This document shows, one piece after another, positions 21,820-24,835 of a DNA stretch of 24,835 bases (positions are counted from its first letter, which is position 1; the number at the start of each line of letters is the position of its first letter). The notes below the pieces were generated by a model. The model had not been told where the DNA came from. It saw only the letters and a list, made by a program, of their open reading frames with translations, and did not search any database. Source of the stretch: a virus; the IMG/VR virus record IMGVR_UViG_3300025864_000049, positions 1 through 24,835 of that record. One strand, given 5' to 3'. Position numbers and translations under genes: made by a program.

Positions 21820-22023
21820 TTGGCAATACGTTTAAATTTTAGTAGTTCAATCCCCAACTCAGCGCAATGGGTTGCGATAGTGATCTTTGCTATAGGCGCG
21901 ATTGCGCTTATACCACAATACATAACGCTTGATAGCGTTATGGTTGGTTATCTGGCTTTGGCCGGAGCTTTACTGGCTCTACTGTTGAAGGTGTTTACAA
22001 CAATGCCGGACGCAGACGCGTAG
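21820..22023 (+). CDS. Two-helix membrane protein, holin-like
   Basis: 67 residues starting at TTG, chosen because AAAGGAGGTG (21802-21811) lies 8 nt upstream. The segments WVAIVIFAIGAIALIPQYI and VMVGYLALAGALLALLLKVF are two membrane helices separated by a short turn, with a small charged C-terminus. Size and topology resemble class II holins and phage superinfection-exclusion proteins. It closes the cassette, ending TAG directly before a terminator. Confidence 0.6.
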   Translation: MAIRLNFSSSIPNSAQWVAIVIFAIGAIALIPQYITLDSVMVGYLALAGALLALLLKVFTTMPDADA

Positions 22024-22028
22024 GGGTA

Positions 22029-22060
22029 GCCGGTATTATCCGGCGCCTTTTCTCTTTTTT
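22029..22060 (+). terminator. Hairpin plus T-run terminator of the late operon
   Basis: GCCGG (22029-22033) pairs with CCGGC (22040-22044) over a six-base loop, followed by TTTT-C-T-C-TTTTTT (22048-22060). It directly follows the last gene of the long operon. T-runs alone terminate archaeal transcription, and the hairpin would help. Confidence 0.7.
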
Positions 22061-22089
22061 ATTACTTTCACACCACGCGCTCTATCGGC

Positions 22090-22097
22090 TTATAATG
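22090..22097 (+). promoter_or_regulatory. TATA-box promoter giving a leaderless mRNA
   Basis: TTATAATG is centred about 26-27 nt upstream of ATG 22120, the spacing between an archaeal TATA box and its transcription start. No Shine-Dalgarno site lies before this ATG, as expected for leaderless translation. The same layout is found at 23624-23631. Confidence 0.65.
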
Positions 22098-22119
22098 TTG
22101 TTTTCCGTATATGTATATA

Positions 22120-22389
22120 ATGACTACAGCATTTACTACTAGTTTAGAGCCTAAAATGATCGAGCGTTTATGTTTGTGCGGCTGTGGCAAACCTATACCT
22201 AAAGATAGAGCCTCTAATGTTCTTTATCTTAATGAACGACATAGACAACGAGAATCAGAAAGGCGCGAAAAAAAGCGATTAATAGAAAAAGGTATTTGTG
22301 TATACTGTAAGGAATCTCCTGCACAAGATGATATGCATTCATGCCGCGCGTGTCGTGAAAAAAAGAGAGAATACCACAAGCAGAACTAG
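22120..22389 (+). CDS. Double zinc-cluster protein of the early region
   Basis: About 89 residues from ATG 22120, preferred over ATG 22111 because of the TATA spacing. The sequence has a CLCGCGKPI cluster with a later NERHRQRE, then a second cluster, CVYCKESP followed by SCRACREKK. Such paired clusters are seen in small phage proteins that may bind DNA or RNA. The Lys/Arg-rich linker (RESERREKKRLIEK) suits nucleic acid binding. The gene ends TAG at 22389, but the slippery sequence A AAA AAG at 22359-22365 opens a -1 extension of 78 codons (separate entry). No exact family identified. Confidence 0.65.
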   Translation: MTTAFTTSLEPKMIERLCLCGCGKPIPKDRASNVLYLNERHRQRESERREKKRLIEKGICVYCKESPAQDDMHSCRACREKKREYHKQN

Positions 22390-22598
22390 GGCGAGATACG
22401 GCATATGCTAATCCGAACGGCGATCATAAACTAGAGAAACGAGTAGACAGCCCTAAATTGCGTAGAGATATGTTTTATTTCTTCAAAAAGAATAATGCGG
22501 TTTTTAATGATGAGGCTATAGGGTTATTAGAACTACAGGACGTATCATTACGTGTGCTAATAAGGCAAAAAGAGCGCGAAAGACTAGGATGTATATAA
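22359..22598 (+). CDS. Possible -1 frameshift extension of the zinc-cluster protein
   Basis: From A AAA AAG (zero-frame codons GAA AAA AAG) the -1 frame runs ERIPQAELGRDTAYANPNGD and on through VDSPKLRRDMFYFFKKNN and EAIGLLELQDVSLRVLI to a TAA at 22596-22598. A TGA stop in that frame lies immediately before the heptamer (22356-22358), so the open segment begins exactly at the slippery site. The first in-frame start codons, TTG 22458 and ATG 22470, lie about 33 codons in and lack ribosome-binding sites. Either a second programmed frameshift, an indel in the A7 run, or a separate 42-codon gene starting at 22470 would explain it. Codon use looks coding. Confidence 0.45.
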   Translation, partial: KKERIPQAELGRDTAYANPNGDHKLEKRVDSPKLRRDMFYFFKKNNAVFNDEAIGLLELQDVSLRVLIRQKERERLGCI

Positions 22599-22627
22599 GT
22601 AACGCCAGAACGCGCACCGCCTAGCTA

Positions 22628-22634
22628 TTTTTTT
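22628..22634 (+). terminator. T7 run, probable terminator after the zinc-cluster gene
   Basis: Seven consecutive T residues lie 30 nt after the end of the frameshift extension. T-runs of this length commonly end archaeal transcripts. There is no hairpin. Confidence 0.5.
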
Positions 22635-22650
22635 ACGATTCTGAGAAGTC

Positions 22651-22659
22651 TTATATATA
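22651..22659 (+). promoter_or_regulatory. TATA-like element ahead of the palindrome cluster
   Basis: TTATATATA would place a start near 22682, just after the palindrome GGGTATATACCC and before the small ORF at 22739. The leader would contain GGTTTTAAAACC. The second palindrome itself is TATA-like, so the exact element is uncertain. Confidence 0.4.
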
Positions 22660-22667
22660 CTAGAGAG

Positions 22668-22679
22668 GGGTATATACCC
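22668..22679. repeat. Perfect 12-bp palindrome GGGTATATACCC
   Basis: Lies just downstream of the TATA-like element and resembles a dimer operator. Its own centre TATATA might also serve as a promoter element on either strand. Confidence 0.6.
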
Positions 22680-22698
22680 AGTGGTTACCAGGGTTACG

Positions 22699-22710
22699 GG
22701 TTTTAAAACC
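22699..22710. repeat. Perfect 12-bp palindrome GGTTTTAAAACC, flanked by TACCAGGGT copies
   Basis: The palindrome is bracketed by TACCAGGGT at 22686-22694 and 22711-22719, 25 bp apart. A further inverted repeat CCAGG-GTG-CCTGG follows at 22713-22725. A two- or three-site operator or an origin-type binding array would look like this. Confidence 0.55.
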
Positions 22711-22738
22711 TACCAGGGTGCCTGGAGATAAAAACCCT

Positions 22739-22843
22739 ATGTCTTACTCAGATAATTGTAAAATGATAAAAAGAGGGGACAAGATTTACAGACTGCCTCG
22801 AATAAATCTTAGCAAATTATTTCTCTCGAAGCCCAAAATCTGA
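22739..22843 (+). CDS. Candidate 34-residue basic protein
   Basis: ATG 22739 begins MSYSDNCKMIKRGDKIYRLP, followed by RINLSKLFLSKPKI and TGA. GGAGAT, the site most used by this virus, lies 9 nt upstream (22724-22729). The coding stretch begins within and ends within an inverted repeat (TCTTACTCAGAT and ATCTGAGTAAGA). The protein is strongly basic. It may be a small DNA-binding regulator, or the ORF could be incidental to a structured RNA. Confidence 0.35.
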   Translation: MSYSDNCKMIKRGDKIYRLPRINLSKLFLSKPKI

Positions 22844-22849
22844 GTAAGA
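22742..22849. repeat. 12-bp inverted repeat bracketing 84 bp
   Basis: TCTTACTCAGAT (22742-22753) and ATCTGAGTAAGA (22838-22849) are exact reverse complements. Between them lies a further exact inverted repeat, AAGATTTA (22781-22788) and TAAATCTT (22803-22810), with a 14-base loop. The nesting suggests an RNA with two stems, or an invertible or excisable unit. Confidence 0.6.
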
Positions 22850-22897
22850 TTATACCAGCCTGCAACTGAACCCACCCTGGGGATTAAATATACACGT

Positions 22898-22924
22898 TAT
22901 GGGTTATGGCTTATGGCTTATGGG
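22898..22924 (+). repeat. Short tandem TTATGGC-type repeat
   Basis: Four imperfect copies of a 7-nt unit (TTATGGG, TTATGGC, TTATGGC, TTATGGG) lie at the 3' end of the minus-strand HNH gene. The last copy pairs with CCATAAGCC (22933-22941) through GGCTTATGG (22915-22923), over a nine-base loop. It may form a terminator-like stem for convergent transcripts. Confidence 0.5.
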
Positions 22925-23207
22925 GGCATACACCATAAGCCCCCAATGCCTGGTTACAATTACAGCATAATACCCGAAAGCCGGCCGGGTATTCGTTTCT
23001 CTTTAAGAACTCGTAGATATTAATACCTCGATGCACGGCACCGCCACCGTTAATATGATCTATACACAGAAACTCGAGATGCGCTTCGCCACAACACTCG
23101 CAGGTAGGCGGGTTAGCTACTGAGTAATGCGTTAACACGCGGTATCGCAAGCGCCGATAATACCGCCGACCACACGCGCGGCGTTCGTTTATATCTTTAT
23201 GAGGCAA
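22911..23207 (-). CDS. HNH-type zinc-cluster protein
   Basis: 98 residues on the minus strand, starting TTG at 23207 (no ATG is available). C36-x2-C39 is followed by LEFLCIDHINGGGAVHR, then NIYEFLKRNEYPAGFRVLCCNCNQALGAYGVCPH. The CxxC ... DHINGGG ... H ... CxxCN arrangement is a very common phage small HNH-like protein. D50-H51 is the likely catalytic HNH core, so it may nick DNA, though many such proteins lack proven activity. It is transcribed against the flanking genes. Its promoter is probably in 23208-23400. Confidence 0.75.
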   Translation of the reverse strand: MPHKDINERRACGRRYYRRLRYRVLTHYSVANPPTCECCGEAHLEFLCIDHINGGGAVHRGINIYEFLKRNEYPAGFRVLCCNCNQALGAYGVCPHKP

Positions 23208-23302
23208 GCGTGCGTATATGTATCTTTACCTTAAAAGATGTTATGATTTAGTTTCCATATTAGTACAATTAGGGGCTAACGCGGGTCGTGGCGCGTTTCT
23301 TT

Positions 23303-23330
23303 ATTGCCGATAATATACCATTTCGGCAAT
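23303..23330. promoter_or_regulatory. Inverted repeat enclosing a TATA-like core, operator candidate
   Basis: ATTGCCGA (23303-23310) and TCGGCAAT (23323-23330) are exact reverse complements, spaced 12 nt by a segment containing TAATATACC. On the minus strand this gives GGTATATTA, which could be the promoter of the minus-strand HNH gene, about 100 nt before its start. Half-sites flanking a TATA box would suit a repressor. Confidence 0.45.
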
Positions 23331-23393
23331 TGGTTATACTGACGTTCAACGTGGAGAGCATTTTACTACATATTGTGAATAATAGGATATTCC

Positions 23394-23407
23394 AACGTTT
23401 TAACGTT
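23394..23407 (-). promoter_or_regulatory. 14-bp AACGTT element, leftward copy
   Basis: On the minus strand the sequence reads AACGTTAAAACGTT, identical to the rightward copy at 23603-23616, and is followed by GGAATATCCTATTATT, similar in layout to the sequence after the rightward copy. A regulator site serving leftward transcription is inferred. Confidence 0.5.
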
Positions 23408-23498
23408 CTTACGGCAATAAATATGTAGAAGAAGCATATTTCGAGTTTGTCCGCAGGAGGTTATTTTAGGAATGGTTTTGTCTAAGAGGATAACCCAA

Positions 23499-23578
23499 CA
23501 TATATAAACATAGAACATATACCGATACAACATGAAAAAATAAATTTAGCGTTTAAGGTACCGATATAGTCTTTTTTT
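23499..23578 (+). promoter_or_regulatory. TATA-like site and T7 run, possible short transcript
   Basis: CATATATAAA (23499-23508) would start transcription near 23531, and the T7 run at 23572-23578 could end it about 45 nt later. No ORF longer than two codons starts there, so a small RNA or attenuated leader is conceivable. Weak evidence. Confidence 0.25.
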
Positions 23579-23602
23579 ACGCCTCTTTCGGGATCACGGT
23601 AA

Positions 23603-23616
23603 AACGTTAAAACGTT
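23603..23616 (+). promoter_or_regulatory. 14-bp AACGTT element, rightward copy
   Basis: AACGTTAAAACGTT, two AACGTT half-sites eight bases apart, ends 7 bp before the TATA box of the HNH-like gene. It is in the same orientation, relative to that promoter, as the leftward copy is relative to its own side. A regulator here would contact the TFB/TBP site. Confidence 0.55.
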
Positions 23617-23623
23617 AGAAATA

Positions 23624-23631
23624 TTTATATA
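23624..23631 (+). promoter_or_regulatory. TATA-box promoter of the HNH-like gene, leaderless
   Basis: TTTATATA, preceded by a GAAA-rich stretch like an archaeal BRE, is centred 27 nt before ATG 23655. That ATG has no ribosome-binding site, consistent with leaderless translation. This is the cleanest archaeal-type promoter in the window. Confidence 0.75.
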
Positions 23632-23654
23632 CTTTCGAACCGTGTTTCTATCGT

Positions 23655-24008
23655 ATGACAAGGATAGAAGATGTCGTCAGGCCGGGCGCTAACATAAAGC
23701 GCATCCAGTCACGATTAATGCAGCATGTAAATATCGTGCCAGATCCCGTGAACTGTTGGTTATGGATCAATCCGCATAACGACGACGGGTTATTCTATTT
23801 ATCCGCGAAAGAGGTAGCTAACCCTCGTGGATTATTAAACCCGAAAGGTAAACACGTTTCTGCGCGACGGCTAAGTTTTTTATTATCTGGTGAAGAAATA
23901 CCTAAACTATGCCACTTAACATCTACCTGTGGGCGGCCGTGTATTAATCCTGAACATTTAAGGTTATTGGGTAAACGGCATGATCATATCTATGAGGGTG
24001 AGATATAA
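23655..24008 (+). CDS. HNH-like zinc-binding protein (degenerate nuclease core)
   Basis: 117 residues. The frame CWLW (Cys34), then SARRLSFLLSGEEIP, LCHLTSTCG (His87, Cys92) and CINPEHLRLL (Cys96, Asn98, His101) follows the HNH_3-type family of phage endonucleases, whose usual core is 'aHR' in the middle. Here the expected His is replaced by Ser in SARR, so catalytic activity may be lost, leaving a zinc-binding DNA-binding or structural protein. It has its own TATA promoter and is followed after 2 nt by the GIY-YIG-type gene. Confidence 0.65.
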   Translation: MTRIEDVVRPGANIKRIQSRLMQHVNIVPDPVNCWLWINPHNDDGLFYLSAKEVANPRGLLNPKGKHVSARRLSFLLSGEEIPKLCHLTSTCGRPCINPEHLRLLGKRHDHIYEGEI

Positions 24009-24010
24009 AA

Positions 24011-24562
24011 ATGGTGAAGGGAACTTACTTTATCGCAGACGAACATGGCCGCGTAAAAATAGGGGGCACTGCTACTAACCCGAAAAATCGCATGCGGCAA
24101 CTTCAAACTGGTAACGGTAGTAAACTTAAGTTGTTATTATTTGTTTCAGGATTAAATGAAGCTAAGACGCAAGAGAAATTTAGACATTTAAACGTATCTG
24201 ATGTAGGGGAATGGTTTTATCTGAGTGTTGAACTCTTAGAATTTATCAGTTTATTTGATAATGCGATGAATGAATATGATGAAGAAGGTCCCGCCATACC
24301 AGACGCCCATTTAAAAGAACTATGGGCGATTCAAGATAAGAAAGCGGAAGAATATACAGCACAGGAAATATATACCATCGTGCGAGAAGTCGAGTTTGAA
24401 TCAGATTCTAGAGTAGCCCCATTGAGTAAGGTTATCGAACGGGCCGCTAAAGTAGGTTTTGATAAAGATATTGTTGAAGAAAAAATAACTTATTTAGTAA
24501 GAGAAGCGCGCATATTTGAGCCGCAAAGGTATACCCAGGAATATCGGGTAACACAGCCTTAA
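24011..24562 (+). CDS. T5orf172/GIY-YIG-like domain fused to MCM-type winged helix
   Basis: 183 residues. Residues 5-80 read TYFIADEHGRVKIGGTATNP, then KNRMRQLQTGNGSKL, an LNEAKTQEKFRHLNV stretch and GEWFYLS: the degenerate GIY-YIG fold of the T5orf172/Mug113 group (TYF and VKIG replace GIY and YIG). Residues about 115-180 (VAPLSKVIERAAKVGFDKDI, then VEEKITYLVREARIFEP) follow the pattern of the C-terminal winged helix of archaeal MCM and related proteins ('vI..A...G.d...vEe.i..L...g.iyEP'). Together: a DNA-binding nuclease-like protein. ATG 24011 follows the previous stop by two bases. Activity unproven. Confidence 0.6.
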   Translation: MVKGTYFIADEHGRVKIGGTATNPKNRMRQLQTGNGSKLKLLLFVSGLNEAKTQEKFRHLNVSDVGEWFYLSVELLEFISLFDNAMNEYDEEGPAIPDAHLKELWAIQDKKAEEYTAQEIYTIVREVEFESDSRVAPLSKVIERAAKVGFDKDIVEEKITYLVREARIFEPQRYTQEYRVTQP

Positions 24563-24580
24563 AGAAAAAGAAGGCGAAAA

Positions 24581-24751
24581 ATGACTTGTGAAGAGAAATT
24601 AAAAAAGTTACTAGCCGTTCTCGACATTGTGCTACAGGATAATAACATCGGTAAAGATTGGCGAGTTCATCCGTACGCGGTTTTTATGGACGAAGAAGAT
24701 GCGTATCTAGCGGTAAGGGTGGCGGTTCTCGAAGCGGAAGGTGAAAAATGA
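24581..24751 (+). CDS. Small acidic protein, function unknown
   Basis: 56 residues starting MTCEEKLKKLLAVLDIVL with helices and a central WRVHPYAVFMDEEDAYLAVR segment. AAGAAGGCG lies upstream, a weak ribosome-binding site. Its stop overlaps the start of the next gene (ATGA). No family recognised; small acidic proteins of this sort are common in early virus operons. Confidence 0.5.
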   Translation: MTCEEKLKKLLAVLDIVLQDNNIGKDWRVHPYAVFMDEEDAYLAVRVAVLEAEGEK

Positions 24752-24835
24752 TAGACATCTTAGCGTTTATATGGTCGATAATATTCGACGACGGTGGCGC
24801 TAGCGAAATAATGGTATTAAGCTATATATTGTCAT
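24748..24835 (+). CDS. Partial membrane protein at right edge
   Basis: The ATG at 24748 overlaps the previous stop. The visible 29 residues, MIDILAFIWSIIFDDGGASE then IMVLSYILS, include hydrophobic segments and no stop before the window ends. Membrane location is likely, identity unknown. Confidence 0.45.
   Translation, partial: MIDILAFIWSIIFDDGGASEIMVLSYILS

Larger units (their letters stand above)
22599..22910. other. Gene-poor segment with palindromes and a TATA box
   Basis: 312 bases without a long gene. Visible: a T7 run (22628-22634), a TATA-like TTATATATA (22651-22659), the palindrome GGGTATATACCC (22668-22679), the palindrome GGTTTTAAAACC (22699-22710), TACCAGGGT in two direct copies (22686-22694, 22711-22719), a 12-bp inverted repeat (22742-22753 with 22838-22849), an inner hairpin (22781-22788 with 22803-22810), and a 34-codon ORF. 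The whole looks like a regulatory region or possibly a replication origin. Confidence 0.6.
23208..23654. other. 447-bp control region between divergent early genes
   Basis: No gene longer than 11 codons is convincing here. It holds an inverted repeat around a TATA-like core (23303-23330), two inverted copies of a 14-bp AACGTT element (23394-23407, 23603-23616), TATA-like sites (23499-23508 and 23624-23631), and a T7 run (23572-23578). It separates the minus-strand HNH gene from the rightward HNH-like gene. Confidence 0.65.

Noticed and set aside
22742-22849. CRISPR repeat pair
   Set aside because: The arms are inverted, only 12 bp long and occur once; CRISPR repeats are direct and repeated at regular spacing.
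22599-22910. tRNA or tRNA-like cloverleaf
   Set aside because: Nested inverted repeats are present, but arm lengths, the TTC loop and the CCA-end context of a tRNA are not.
23472-23507. 11-codon ORF after AGGAGGT (ATG 23472)
   Set aside because: Although the ribosome-binding site is good, MVLSKRITQHI is too short to support, and the region has overlapping promoter-like signals.

Overview
The window is part of the genome of a tailed dsDNA virus (Caudoviricetes, HK97-fold capsid, non-contractile tail), and the evidence favours an archaeal host. Two early genes have a TATA box centred 26-28 nt upstream of their start codon, so their mRNAs would be leaderless. Late genes instead have GGAG/GGAGGT Shine-Dalgarno sites inside a tightly packed operon. 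One early protein ends in a winged helix resembling that of archaeal MCM proteins. Isoleucine ATA codons are abundant, and T-runs sit where archaeal terminators would. Host genus cannot be read from the window; a methanogen or anaerobic methane-oxidising archaeon is only a guess, based on general resemblance to known viruses of that group.

Region 1 (1-11494, + strand) is the head-to-tail module: the 3' part of a prohead protease, the major capsid protein, an unusually long block (1795-7485) of presumed capsid-decoration or adhesion genes, then the head-tail connector, head closure, HK97 gp10-like and DUF3168 tail-completion genes, three tandem tail-tube-like proteins, and a tail assembly chaperone whose second half is reached by -1 frameshifting at A AAA AAC. 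Portal and terminase are presumably upstream, outside the window. The decoration block includes a C-type-lectin/FGE-fold protein like diversity-generating-retroelement targets, a barrel-like possible glycosidase, and two proteins sharing a C-terminal beta-sandwich.

Region 2 (11550-19099) is the tail: a micro-ORF, a 1308-residue tape measure protein with a cysteine heptad repeat, a distal tail protein, a gp37-like tail hub protein, and a second lectin-fold receptor-binding protein paralogous to the one in the head module.

Region 3 (19141-22060) is an accessory or egress cassette: a zinc-binding protein, several tiny membrane proteins, a coiled-coil protein with a C-terminal anchor, a papain-like cysteine protease, a DUF4231/SLATT-type membrane protein and a two-helix holin-like protein. 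A hairpin plus T-run terminator closes it.

Region 4 (22061-24835) is an early or regulatory region with its own promoters: a zinc-cluster protein with a second possible -1 frameshift, a palindrome-rich segment holding a 34-codon ORF bounded by a 12-bp inverted repeat, a minus-strand HNH protein, a 447-bp control region with a paired 14-bp AACGTT element, an HNH-like protein, a GIY-YIG-type protein fused to a winged helix, and two short genes at the right edge. No reverse transcriptase, template repeat, tRNA, CRISPR array, integrase or polymerase was seen.
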